DNA of 64,000 bases from the NCBI GenBank assembly GCA_947179155.2, contig OX359266.1, forward strand, positions 42,948,039 to 43,012,038. The letters run 5' to 3'. Every line of letters begins with the position of its first letter. The first letter of the stretch is position 1. Origin of the DNA: Hedera helix (taxonomy: Eukaryota; Streptophyta; Magnoliopsida; Apiales; Araliaceae). The translations under genes were made by a program, and so were the position numbers. Under the pieces are notes generated by a model, which was given only the letters and a program-made list of their open reading frames with translations, ran no database searches and had not been told where the DNA came from. Shown piece after piece: positions 13,148-25,341 of this stretch.

Positions 13148-14750
13148 TCATTTCCATGGAGAAACACGTAAGAATACATGATCTCCGACGTTGAATCTCT
13201 CATCTCTCCGATGAAGATCGGCATAACTCTTTTGTCGTTCTTGTGCTGTCTGTATTCGTTGTCGGATCATTTGGATCTTTTCGGTCGTCAAGCGTACCAA
13301 CTCGGGTCCCAATAATTTTGCTTCTCCTACCTCATTCCAACATATTGGAGAACGACACTTCCTTCCATACAAAGCCTCGAATGGAGCCATGCCTATGCTT
13401 GCTTGGTAACTGTTGTTGTAAGAAAATTCCACCAATGGCAAGTACTTATCCCAACTTCCTTTGAAATCTAATACACAAAGTCTCAAAAGATCTTCGAGGG
13501 TCTGGATCGTCCTTTCCGATTGTCCGTCCGTTTGAGGATGGTATGCAGAACTAAAACGTAGTTCAGTGCCCATAGCTTTTTGTAGACTGATCCAAAAGCG
13601 TGAAGTGAATCTAGGATCTCGATCAGAAACTATGGAAACTGGCATGCCATGCAATCTCACGATCTCATTTATGTACATACCGGCAAGACGTTCAAGTGAA
13701 AAGTTTTCTCGTATAGGCAAGAAATGAGCGGATTTGGTCAATCTATCTACGATGACCCAAATTGCATCTAAGCCTTGAGAAACTTTGGGAAGACCCGTCA
13801 CGAAATCCATATTGATGTGTTCCCACTTCCATTCGGGAACCTCAAGTGGTTGTAAAGGACCCTTAGGTACTTGATGCTCTGCCTTGACACGTTGACAAGT
13901 TAAGCACCTTGAGATAAACTCTGCAATCTCCCTTTTCATATTGTTCCACCAAAATGTATGTCGAAGATCTCGATACATCTTGGTACCTCCTGGGTGGATT
14001 GCAAATGGCGTGTTGTGTGCCTCCATCATGATTTTATGCTTCAATTCAGGATCGTTAGGAACACAGAGTCGAGAGTTAACTCGAAGTATTCCTGTCTCGT
14101 CGATTCTTGCTTCGGGGATGGCACCTTCTTGTACTTTCTTCATCATGTTCATCAGTTCCGGATCGGTAGCTTGAGCAGCTTTAATTTTATCCATTAAAGC
14201 TGATCCTACTCGCACGTGAGCAATCTTCGAGTGGGTCCCTGGTGTCTTTAGCTCTATCTCCATCTTTTGCAAGTCATACAAAATACACTTTTGTGTTGTC
14301 AGCAATGCACTTGTACTCGCATAAGATCTTCTGCTCAAAGCGTCAGCTACAACGTTCGCCTTTCCCGGGTGATACTGGATTGTGTGGTCGTAATCCTTCA
14401 ACAGCTCAAGCCAACGTCGTTGTCGCATGTTGAGTTCCTTCTGGGTGAAGAAATACTTGAGACTTTTATTATCCGTATAGATATCCACTTTTTCTCCGTA
14501 CAAGTAGTGTCTCCAGATCTTCAATGCGAAAACGACTGCTGCCAACTCTAGATCATGAGTAGGATAATTTTTTTCATAATCTTTGAGTTGTCGAGAGGCG
14601 TAGGCTATAACCTTTCCATGTTGCATAAGGACACAGCCTAGACCTTTGCCTGAAGCATCGCTATATATGACGAACTCTCCTGATCCTGATGGAATGGTCA
14701 GAACAGGAGCTGAAACCAGTCTCCTCTTGAGTTCTTGGAAACTTTTCTCG
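13148..14750 (-). pseudogene. Element A: RNase H and integrase part
   Basis: Open from just after the TAA at about 14753 to a TGA at 13148-13150, which replaces a Gly codon after RVSPWK. From the N-terminal side it holds RNase H (YASRQLKDYE, then YTDNKSLKYF where sister copies have YTDHKSLKYF), the integrase HHCC zinc site (HPGGTKMYRDLRH ... CLTCQRVK) and the DDE catalytic core (DFVTGLPK, VSDRDPRF, TDGQSERTIQ). The catalytic residues are present, but the frame has no start of its own and is separated from RT by a stop codon. Confidence 0.9.
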
Positions 14751-14752
14751 CA

Positions 14753-16811
14753 TTACTCGCTCCATATGAATTTTGTGCTTTTTCGAGTAAGCTGAGTTAA
14801 TGGAGTGGCGATTCGAGAAAATCCTTCTACGAATCTCCGATAATAACCAGCTAGGCCCAGAAAACTTCGGACTTCGGTTACTGTCTTGGGTTGTTCCCAA
14901 TTTAGTACCGTTTCAATCTTCGCAGGATCGACTGATATTCCTTGACTAGAAATCACATGCCCAAGAAACGTGATCTCCTCAAGCCAGAACTCACATTTCT
15001 TCAACTTGGCATATAATTTGTTCTCACGGAGCTTCTGGAGTATCAATCTCAGGTGTTGTTCATGATCCTCACGACTTTTGGAGTATATGAGGATGTCATC
15101 AATAAAGACAACCACAAAATGATCCAAATATTCCTTGAATATTCGGTTCATCATGTCCATGAAAGCTGCAGGAGCATTGGTTAGTCCAAAAGGCATGACT
15201 AAAAACTCATAATGCCCATAACGAGTTCTGAAAGCAGTCTTTGGAATGTCCTCAGCTTTAACCTTTAACTGATGATATCCAGAACGGAGATCAATCTTTG
15301 AGAAATGTTGAGCACCTTGTAATTGATCAAACATGTCATCGATCCGAGGCAACGGGTACCTGTTTTTGATGGTGACATGGTTCAATTCTCGGTAGTCAAT
15401 GCACAATCTCATACTCCCGTCTTTCTTCTTCACAAATAGAACAGGAGCACCCCAAGGTGATGCACTCGGACGAATGAAACCGGTATCCAACAATTCCTGT
15501 AGTTGGACTTTTAACTCTTGAAGTTCAATGGGAGCCATTCGGTATGGGGCTTTGGAAATGGGCTTGGTACCGGGTTCAAGATCAATACAAAATTCAATTT
15601 CACGGTTTGGGGGTAAACCAGGAAGTTCTTCAGGAAAAACGTCAGGAAACTCATTAACAATGGGAATATCATTCAAGTTTGACGTATTTTTGTTCAAATC
15701 AGTGACATGAGCTAAAAAGGCTTGACATCCGTTTTTCAATAAACGAATGGCTTTATGGCTAGAAATAACAGTTATAGATTTCAATGGTTTAGTTGCTTGA
15801 ATTTGCATGACAGGTTTATTAGGAATATGAAAACTAATAATCTTATGAAAACAATCAATTTTAGCATGATGGGTAGTCAACCAATCAATTCCTAAAATCA
15901 CATCAAATTCATGCATTTCCAAAGAAATAAGGTCAACAGGTAATGTGAGGTTGTTGATTTGAACTAGGCAAGATTTATAGACAGTAGATGTAATGGTCAT
16001 TTCTCCTAATGGGGTTTCAACTGATAAGTCAAAGTCCAAATTTTCAGGAGTTAAATTTAAACGCTGAGCACATGCAGGTGAGATAAAAGAATGGGTAGAG
16101 CCAGTATCTAACAAAGCGTAGACTTCACGAGAATTTATGAATAGCTTACCGGTTATCACCTCGTTCGAGTTTCGTGCCATTTGGGATGTCACAACAAAAG
16201 CTGTCCCTTGAACTACAGATTTTCCCTTATCCGCGCTAGCTTTTGGTATCATCATTGCAGCTGGACTCGATTTTGTGGCAGGACAAAACCGCGCAAGATG
16301 ACCCTCTTTCCCACAACTGTAACACTTTTTGGACTGCTGTGTACAGTTTGGGCTGATGTGACCTTCCTGACCACACCTATAACATCTCACTGGTGGTCGA
16401 TCTTCTCCCCTTGAAACTGGGGTCGGTGCTGGTGCTGGTACTGGTGCTGGTGCCCTTCCATAATTATTATGGAATCTCTTTCTTTTGAAATTGTTCCCAC
16501 TGGATTCTCCTCTTCTGTTATTTGATGTGGAATTACCACCGAAGTGTTGGTTACCTCCTCGATGGTTCTCGTTCCTGTGGTTGTTGTCATTCCTTTCTCT
16601 ATGCTGATCATTAACTCTTGGTTGCAATGTTTCATCTGTTTGCTCCACCCTTTGAGCCCTATCCACAACATCTGAATACAAACTGAATTTATGAGAGCTA
16701 AGTTGTTGACGAATTTTGAGTCTCAAACCTCTTAGGAACATCCGACTCATTCGTGCTTCGTCATCCACTAGATGGGTGGCAAAACGAGATAACTCGGCGA
16801 ACTTAGCTTCA
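14753..16811 (-). pseudogene. Element A: gag C-terminus, protease, reverse transcriptase
   Basis: Same frame as the gag start but separated from it by a TAA at 16814-16816; it ends at a TAA (14753-14755) in place of the Gln or Glu codon after FIWSE. In order: capsid C-terminal part, a proline/alanine-rich linker, two CCHC knuckles (CYRCGQEGH, CYSCGKEGH), protease with intact DTGS (LLDTGSTHSF), and reverse transcriptase with KKKDGSMRLC, the first catalytic Asp in FSKIDLRSGYHQ and FIDDILIYSK. The enzyme motifs themselves look undamaged, so the nonsense changes are probably late. Confidence 0.9.
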
Positions 16812-16813
16812 TA

Positions 16814-17365
16814 TTAGGAGACTGTCATGTTTCCCTGCTCCAGCTTAATGAATTCCACCTCTTTCATATGGCAGATGCTTTCTGGGAAATACTTCTCGTT
16901 AAACAGTTCTTCGAATTCTGTCCAAGACATTTCGAGTGCTGAAGGTTGGATACGTTTTACCGTTTCCCACCAATGGTCCGCCTCACCTCGTAACATAAAA
17001 GTGGCAAATGGCACCTTTTGATCATCAGCGCATTGTAAGACATCAAGTATTTTTGTCGTCTGCTTCAGCCATGCCTCCGCTTTGAGTGGGTCAGGCTTCC
17101 CGTGGAATTCAGGTGGTCCCAATTCTATAAATTGCTTGACAGTGACCATCCTCAAATTACCAGCGTTTCTACCGTTATTATTGACTGGATTTCCTCTTGC
17201 TTGATTCTGTATGAACTGCATGAAATTCCTAAAGAATCCATCGTTCATCATGTTATCAGGAACATTATTTCCTGAGTTGGCAGGAGGATTGTTTGGGGCC
17301 TCCTGATTCTCGGCTACATTTGCTTCGGGTATTCCATAGTTAACCTCTTGATTTCCAGATGCCAT
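16814..17365 (-). pseudogene. Element A: gag N-terminal part
   Basis: Starts MASGNQEVNYGIPEA, the family gag start, about 200 nt after the LTR. It contains the retrotransposon gag capsid region (FHGKPDPLKAEAWL, GEADHWWE) that packages genomic RNA. It is cut by TAA at 16814-16816, where B and C have a sense codon before YEAKFAEL (CAA in C, CAC in B). The frame resumes unchanged at 16811. The product would be a 183-residue truncated gag. Confidence 0.9.
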
Positions 17366-17550
17366 ACTTAACTGTGGTCACAAAATAATTGTTAGTTCAA
17401 ACAAACTGACTCATCACTTCATGTCCCTATATTCAAATCAACTCATTAGATAATAAAATCTAATTTAGGTGGGACACACGAGTGACTGATTATATTCATC
17501 TCTCCCCTCCTAGTTCTACCCCAGATCTCCATTAAAGACCATATCCCTAA

Positions 17551-17562
17551 GCTCTGATGCCA
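17551..17562 (-). promoter_or_regulatory. Primer-binding site of element A
   Basis: TGGCATCAGAGC on the minus strand, two bases after the LTR. It matches the 3' end of plant initiator-Met tRNA (TGGTATCAGAGC) except for one T-to-C change. Element D has the same variant. Confidence 0.8.
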
Positions 17563-17564
17563 AC

Positions 17565-20513
17565 TGTGACGCCCCGCCCCCAAATCTAGGCCTTACACAG
17601 CCCAAACTTGAGTCGTCAAAAGACTACAACAAAGCACAACGTACAACAATACAGTGTATAATAATACACAACTAAGTCTTCACTATTATTGCCACACTAT
17701 TTTACAACACGTGAAGACTAGGATAGCTATTCCTCGGACTCTCACTCCATCCCCCGGCTAGACCCCGTTACGTTTTCATCTCCTATTGAAAACAATGGAA
17801 CAAAAGAAAGGGTGAGCTCAAATAGCCCAGTAAGAAATATCATGACTAAGATAATGACGAATAAATTATCATTAGCCTTCAACAGTTGAGTTCTTGATAG
17901 AATACAATAGACTACAAGGTTTATATCAAAAACTATAGTTAAATTCTTAAACAACGTTCAGATCAATAATAGCAGCGGAATGAGCAATCTATTAGAAGAA
18001 TAATGCAGACCATAATGTCCACTCGCTTCTCTTTTTAGTAAAAACATCATCAACTTTTATCATCTGAAATACCATTAGTCATGATAATAAAAATTCACAG
18101 TTCTTGGTCATAATCATGCAAATCAACAGTTCATCTTTGCACTACGGGCCAAAGATATTCAATAAAGCACCAACGGTCATGATTATACTAGATTCAGCCT
18201 TTGGTCATAATAATACCAACCAACAGTTCATCTTTGCACTACGGGCCAAAGAGAACATTCACCACGTGCCATAAAAGACACCGAACAGATGTATCGCCTT
18301 TAACTTATTATATCGTCTTTAACCTATCATCTGTTCAACAATTATATCGCATTTGTGCCCCCGGCCACAGATATTCACAACAACTTGATTTTGGATGATT
18401 AGAATGATATAAATGATGAACAGAAGAAACAGGATAAATAATAAGTATTAGAAGTTTACTTTGTGCAGATTCAAATAATATCAAAATTGTCAACATGATG
18501 TGTAGTGAAATTCAAAAATGATATTCAAGATCCACAGTTCAGAATAACGGTTACAGTTCAATAGAAAGGTTCACATAAATAAGAAGGTTCAATTGAAATG
18601 ATGAAGTACAACTATTATGGAATATATAATATTTTCAGGAATTATAGAAGCAATAGTTTCATAATAAGTTTTGATTTAGGTGTATGAAAGAAAATAATGT
18701 TCCTTACCGTAGCAGGTTTAATTAACAAAAGGTGAAGGAAATTAATATCCCTTACCATAGTAAGTTTGAATAATGAAAGATGAAAAAGATGGTATCCCTT
18801 ATGAGTATAAAGGAAAATAATATCACTTACGAATATGAAAGAAAATGATATTACAAACGAATATGGAATAAAAGTGTCATGTGATAATTCGTGTAGACAA
18901 ATTATTTCCACAAGAGACAAATAAGAAATAAATACAAATGGTTATTCACCAACAGACGGTAGTCCGCGCAGTAAGGTTATTCCCACAATTTAATAAAATT
19001 TGAATACGAAGAGTTATTCACCAAACATGCGGTAATCTGCACCGTAAAGTTATTCTCAGAGATTAATAAGGAATGAATACGAAAGGGCATTCACCAACAT
19101 GCGGTAATCCGCGCCGTAAGGTTATTCCCACAAATTAATACATAGAAATAAATAGCACATCTTATGAGTAAGAAATAAACGATATTATTTTCGAGAATCA
19201 AAGAATGCTAATCCTTTACAGTAAGAAAGAAAATAATATCCATTTATGATGATAAAAAAAAATGATACCCCTTACCGTGGTAAGTTTAAATAATAGAATA
19301 TGAAAGAAGATGATATTCTTTACCTTAACACGTGACTGAATATTGATTTAAATGAGGTTGATTAACTTGAACAGTACTCGTACACTTATAGATCTTCACA
19401 AATACTCAAGATGACTTAAGCACACTTAGAGAGAACTTACACAAAAAGTATTTAGAGAGTGAAAGAAAGAACAAGTAAGGAAGTTTATGAAAAATTCTTA
19501 AGTTAAGGCCTCTATTTAAAGCCAAAAATTTTATCATAACCAAGATTTTCTAATTTAATCCAAGCCGTTCATTTCAAGATAATGTTTAATCCATACAATT
19601 CATTTCATCTTTTAAGATTTCTTTAATCTAAACCATTCATTTAAAGATCATCTTTTAATCTACACCATCCATTTCAAATTCTATATTATCTTTAATCTAT
19701 ACCATTCATTTCATCTTTTAAGATTTCCTTAATCTAAACCATTCATTTAAAGATCATCTTTTAATCTACACAATTCATTTCAAATTTTATATTATCTTTA
19801 ATCCATACCATTCATTTTATATCACCTAACTTTATATTATAAACAAATAACTTTATCAATTCAATTATTCAACAATAATTCGCACTTATTCATTATTATG
19901 ACTAATTGTTATAAATACAGTGTAGTTGGTTCTCTGAGTTAGATATCAAGTCAATTAATTAATGAAATACAACTGTTTAAATAACATCATAATAGAGATA
20001 ACAATAATGCAGAAAGTATGTAAAAGAAAGAATACGTTACTGTGTCATGACAATTATTGATTCAATAATGTGAATTACTGTGCATATGCTACTGTGACAA
20101 TTATCAGTTTAATAATATGAATTATTGTGCATGTGACAATAAAGTCAAATATTGTACGATAACCACTTTATCAGTTTAATAATACAAAACACTGTGCAAT
20201 GTCGTGTGCTACTGTGCAATACCGTGTGCTACTGTGTAATACCGTATGTTACTTGTAATACCGTATATTACTATTCTTTTACCATTGGGTATTTTAACAA
20301 TTAAAAGTGATAGTACCATTGACCATTTAAAAATTGTTTATGTCGTTTTCTATATCTGACAATTATTCATTGTGGGGTCCACCAATGATTGGTTCGTACG
20401 ACGCCATCGTACGAATATTTCCCGACAGAACGAATATTTCCCGACCAAACGAATATTTTCCGACATAATACAATTTACATATAACATCCTTAACTTTTAA
20501 CTTTATCAATTTA
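17565..20513 (-). mobile_element. Type alpha LTR in 5' LTR position of element A
   Basis: Its 3' end CGTCACA (with a short insertion giving GCCCCGCCCCC) adjoins the primer site, so it serves as the 5' LTR. Its own start is missing: at 20513 it is joined to the end of a beta LTR at the same base as the left copy (9535/9536). The TATA box is changed to TATTTAAA (19513-19520), against TATTTATA in the left copy. Since the LTR in 3' position is beta, the two LTRs of A do not match each other, which is abnormal for an LTR retrotransposon. Confidence 0.9.
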
Positions 20514-23500
20514 TGTGACGCCCCCAAATCTAGGCCTTACACAGCCCAAACTTGAGTCGTCAAAAAACTACAACAAAATTATTACAACAAAGCACAACGT
20601 ACAACAATACAGTGTATAATAATACACAACTAAGTCTTCACTATTATTGCCACACTATTTTACAACACGTGAAGACTAGGATAGCTATTCCTCGGACTCT
20701 CACTCCATCCCCCGGCTAGACCCCGTTACGTTTTCATCTCCTGTTGAAAACAATGGAACAAAAGAAAGGGTGAGCTCAAATAGCCCAGTAAGAAATATCA
20801 TGACTAAGATAATGACGAATAAATTATCATTAGCCTTCAACAGTTGAGTTCTTGATAGAATACAATAGACTACAAGGTTTATATCAAAAACTGTAGTTAA
20901 ATTCTTAAACAACGTTCAGATCAATAATAGCAGCGGAATGAGCAATCTATTAGAAGAATAATGCAGACCATAATGTCCACTCGCTTCTCTTTTTAGTAAA
21001 AACATCATCAACTTTTATCATCTGAAATACCATTAGTCATGATAATAAAAATTCACAGTTCCTGGTCATAATCATGCAAATCAACAGTTCATCTTTGCAC
21101 TACGGGCCAAAGATATTCAATAAAGCACCAACGGTCATGATTATACCAGATTCAGCCTTTGGTCATAATCATATCAACCAACAGTTCATCTTTGCACTAC
21201 GGGCCAAAGAGAACATTCACCACGTGCCATAAAAGACACCGAACAGATGTATCGCCTTTAACCTAGTATATCGCCTTTAACCTATCATCTGTTCAACAAT
21301 TATATCACATCTGTGCCCCCGGCTACAGATATTCACAACAACTTGATTCTTGATGATTAATACAAATAACAGTGATACAAATGATGAACAGAAGAACATG
21401 ATAAACAATAAGTATCGGAAGTTTACTTTGTGCAGATTCAAATAATGTCCAAATTGCCAACATGATGTGGAGTGAAATTTAAAAATGATATTCAAGATCC
21501 ACAGTTCAGAATAACGATTATAGTTCAACAGAAAGGTTCAGAAAATAGGAAGGTTCAGTTGAAATAATGAAGTTCAACTATTATGGAACATATAATATTT
21601 TCAGGAATTATAGAAGCAATAGTTCCATAATAAGTTTCGATTTAGGTGTATGGAAGAAAATAATATCCCTTATCGTAGCAGGTTTGATTAACAGAAGGTG
21701 AAGAAAATTAATATCCCTTACCATAGTAAGTTTGAATAATGGAAGATGAAAAAGATGGTATCCCATATGAGTATAAAGGAAAATGATATCATTTACGAAT
21801 ATGGAATAAAAGTGTCATGTGATAATTCGTGTAGACAAATTATTTCCACACGAGACAAATAAAAAGGGTTATTCACCAACAGGCGGTAATCCGCGCCGTA
21901 AGGTTATTCCCATCAATTTGAATACGAATAGTTATTCACCAAACAGGCGATAATCCGCGCCGTAAGGTTATTCCCATCAATTTGAATACGAAGAGTTATT
22001 CACCAAACATGCGATAATCTGCACCGTAAGGTTATTCTCAAAGATTAATAAGGAATGAATACAAAAGGTTATTCACCAACAGGCGGTAAACCGCGCCGTA
22101 AGGTTATTCCCACAATTTAATACATAGAAATAAATGGCACAAGAAAGAAACGATATTATTTTCGAGAATCAAAGAATGATAATCCCTTCAAGTAAGAAAG
22201 AAAATAATATCCATTTATGATGATGAAAAGAATGATACCCCTTACCGTAATAAATTTAAGAGTGTGAAAAGAATGATATTCCTTACCTTAACACGTGACT
22301 GGATATTGATTTAAATGAGGTTGATCAACCTATATATTTTTAATAAAATTAGTAATTACCACATATAAATTTCAAGGTGTATGATAATTCATTTATTATG
22401 AACTATCAAAATTATATATATTGAACATAATTTTTGTAGTATAATATAACAACTTTAAAATAGTTTTTAAAATAATATTTCAAAATAAATCTTCCAAAGA
22501 AAGCTTTTAAAAATGAATCTTCTTAAAGAAGAGTCTTCTAAGGGAAGATTTGTGAATACCGTGAAAAATAGGAATTTATGAAATTACTACTCTTTAATAA
22601 AAGACTTACTTGAAAAATTCCTGCACTCCTTTTGGCTTTCAAACTCTCAAAATAACCTTACTATTCTCAGAGAAAACTTATAAAATTCTTATAGAAAATT
22701 TTTATATTTTAGGTGTGATTTTTCTATTCAGCTGAACAAGCTATTTATAGGAGAAAATAAGACACTATGCGTGGTAGGTGAACAGAAAAAAATTCAGCAG
22801 AGGCTGCTGCGCAGCCTCCACCAACTCTTCAGCAAATTCTCACATTTCTCACATTTCATGTGGGCCCCATAATGGGTCCCACATGTTTCTTACTATTCAC
22901 GTCACTATTCACGTCATTATTCACGTTACTATTTCAAATAGTAAAATTAATTATTTTATTTTTTATTTATTTATTTATTTATTCTTCCTGTGAGTCCAAC
23001 ATATAAAATAATGTTACCACAATAATGTAAGAAACACGTTACATATTATTATTAATTTAGTAATATAAATTATAGTATATTTGCAACCGTGACAATTATT
23101 AGGTTCAATAATTTTAAAAACAGTGCAGCAACAATTATTGAGTCGATGATATGAAATACAGTGTAATGACAATTATTGAATCAATAATGTAAAATACTGT
23201 GTAACGACAATTATTGAATTGATAATATAAAATATTATGCAGTGACAATTATTGATGAAATGATGCGCAACAGTTACGGTGTCAATTATCAGACCAATAA
23301 TATGAGACACTGTGCAATACCGTGTGCTACTGTAGAGTACCGTGTGCTACAGAAAATACCATAATTTACCGTATGCTACTATTCTTTTATCACCGGTATT
23401 TTAACAGTTAACACCGTTGACTATTTTTATTTAAAAAGGTTACTTCTGTCGTTTTCTATATCCGACAAATATTCCGTTGTGGGGTCCACAAATAATTTGT

Positions 23501-23573
23501 TATTTCGGCGCCGTCGTACGGCACGAATATTTCCCGACAAAACGAATATTCCCCGACAAAACGAATATTGTCC
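20514..23573 (-). mobile_element. Type beta LTR, truncated (right copy)
   Basis: Same sequence as 9536-12594 with about eight substitutions and one 1-bp indel by eye. It lacks the first 127 bp of the LTR and stops at GAATATTGTCC, where a copia fragment begins. No internal region or target duplication follows. Confidence 0.9.
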
Positions 23574-23579
23574 TTTCTC

Positions 23580-23795
23580 TATAACATCAAATATTACTAT
23601 GATTCCTGACATGGATCCTGAACCACAAAATATGGAAGAATGTCAAAACAGGGGAGATTGGCCAAAAATGGAGAGATGTTATTCAAATTGAGCTACAATC
23701 CTTATTGAAAATGGAAATACTTGGACCAGTAGTCCAAACTCCGCTAGGCATAATCCCGGTTGGAAACAAATGGGTATTTATACAAAAGCATATAA
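23580..23795 (+). pseudogene. Ty1/copia reverse transcriptase fragment
   Basis: Translation gives ECQNRGDWPK in one frame and then, after a one-base shift in an A5 run near 23665, LQSLLKMEILGPVVQTPLG and PVGNKWVF in another. This is the conserved start of the copia RT domain (RVT_2), which synthesises retrotransposon DNA. Only about 70 codons remain; the catalytic motifs are absent. It lies directly against the truncated end of the beta LTR, so the junction formed by deletion or insertion through both elements. Confidence 0.8.
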
Positions 23796-23824
23796 ACATT
23801 TATTTGCTTTTGTACAGTCCTTAA

Positions 23825-24010
23825 AAAAATAATCATTGTAAAATGACTTAAGGATCAAAACTGGTAAGTTGATCTAAATTGAAACGATATACTAGTTAGG
23901 GATCAAACTTGTTAGGTTGATCCAAAAGATAACCTCTGTATAATCCTTAAAAGAATAATAATGTAAAATGACATTAGGGATTAAATTTGTTAGGTTGATC
24001 CAAATACAGT
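23825..24010 (+). repeat. Degenerate repeats around GGATCAAACTTGTTAGGTTG
   Basis: Three imperfect copies of a unit containing AGGATCAAAN and TTGTTAGGTTGATCCAAA, alternating with AATAATNATTGTAAAATGAC. No coding potential seen. Confidence 0.6.
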
Positions 24011-24179
24011 GACTTATAATAAAAATATAATAAATTAGGTTGAAAATCAACAAAAGAGCATATCAGAGATTGAAGACCAGTAGATCAGAACAGAGTTAGA
24101 GCAGCAACAAAAGAAGAACTGAGAGTTTGCAGAGTGAAATGAAGAACAACCAAAATCGTAGAGTAAGTTAGAATTGTTG

Positions 24180-24385
24180 AGTAAGATGCCTTATGCTTAA
24201 TTCTACGATACATAACTCTCAGATCGTCTACTGAAGAGAAGATTGTCGAGTGAAGATTCAGAGCCCAAGACCGTCGAATAAAGTCAAGATCATCGAGTAG
24301 GGAACAGAGCCTAGATTGTCGAGCGAAGAGAAAATCGTAGAGTGTAGAACAGAGAAGAATCGTTGAGTGGAGAGAAGATCAACGA
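24180..24385 (+). repeat. Degenerate GTCGAGTGAAGAGAAGAT repeats
   Basis: Several imperfect purine-rich copies of a unit of roughly 25-40 bp (ATCGTCGAGTGAAGA-like). No reading frame of note. Confidence 0.5.
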
Positions 24386-24431
24386 GGAAGACAGAGCCAC
24401 AAGGGGATATGAGCATTAAACTGACAGAAAA

Positions 24432-25341
24432 GAATGCTTAAGCACAAAAGTGGATCAAGTAACACTAGACAATCTGCTCGTTCCATCTTCAATGGGGACA
24501 TATTATCTGTACGATATTAATCTAATTCTGAGGTTTATGAGATCATTTCTTAGCTCCAAATTTTCTTGCGTTCCATTGATTCGAGTTCAGAAAGTAGATG
24601 GTTTAATGGACTTGTATATCGCAGAAGTATCCTCGGATCCTTGTCTAAAACCATCAAAATTCTTCACTCTCATCAAGGCCTCGCCCGATTCTGCACGTGA
24701 CTCTTATGATAGAATCTACCATGCTATGGACATGTATCTGGATGTATACTTTACAATGAGACCTTTTCTTGTTCATGGACATTTTAGCCTATTATTTGGT
24801 ACTGCAGTTTTAAAATGTTTAACTTGTACCCATTAATTTTAGGTAAAACTGAATCTTAGGCCTAATTATTATATTCTGATACAGGCCCATGCAAGGTTGT
24901 ATGAAGAAGAAAAGATGAGAGACTCTACAGTGGGTTGAATTATGAGAAGTTCTCATCAAAAACATGAAACCACCTTGCTCAAAACTCCAAATTTCCCTCA
25001 AAATTTGTAATCGACGCGCTCTTGTCTCAGCAGTGCAAGCTCAAAAGCTTCTTCTAAGACACCAACCAACCAAAACCCTTTACTGATTCACCTTTTAGTT
25101 TAGTGGAAGTTGAAAGTAGGGGTAAAAAAGATAAGTCGTGAACAAATTGTGCTTTATGCCGAAAAAACTTGATCTTTCGAATGAGAATGAGAAGCGCAGA
25201 GCACATTTGCAAGGAATGCAATGGAGGGTGCTGGAATTGGAGAAAGTATGCAAGAAAATGCAAAATCAAATTGCTATGATGATGAAATCAAGATCATCAA
25301 GCCAAAGTTATGCAAGATCCTCACCAATGCAATGTTCATGA
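24432..25341 (+). pseudogene. NPH3-family (BTB/POZ adaptor) gene relic
   Basis: A 128-codon frame (24450-24836) contains VDGLMDLYIAEV, DPCLKPSKF and SPDSARDSYDRIYHAMDMYL, a close fit to the NPH3 domain of plant phototropism-type proteins, which act as CUL3 ubiquitin-ligase adaptors at the plasma membrane. A second frame (25138-25341) has LDLSNENEKRRAHLQG and VLELEKVCKKMQ, like the C-terminal coiled-coil of the same family. The N-terminal BTB domain is missing and the middle is broken by stops. A GT...AG pair (about 24841-24884) looks like a remnant intron, so this is a decayed gene piece, not a cDNA copy. Confidence 0.75.

Larger units (their letters stand above)
7118..23573 (-). mobile_element. 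Element A complex: Tekay gag-pol between duplicated beta-alpha LTR blocks
   Basis: Read on the minus strand: beta LTR (truncated), alpha LTR lacking its start, primer site, gag-pol, polypurine tract, beta LTR, alpha LTR lacking its start. The block about 7250-12594 repeats as about 18228-23573 with an offset of 10,978 bp. Two readings fit: a beta element inserted into an alpha LTR followed by unequal recombination between their internal regions, or a compound LTR carried as a unit. The nesting of B in C shows that insertion into an LTR does occur in this family. Confidence 0.8.

Noticed and set aside
13243..14551. Frames of 60-94 codons opposite gag-pol of A (and equivalents in B and C)
   Set aside because: Antisense shadows of the polyprotein frame that recur only because the copies are similar.
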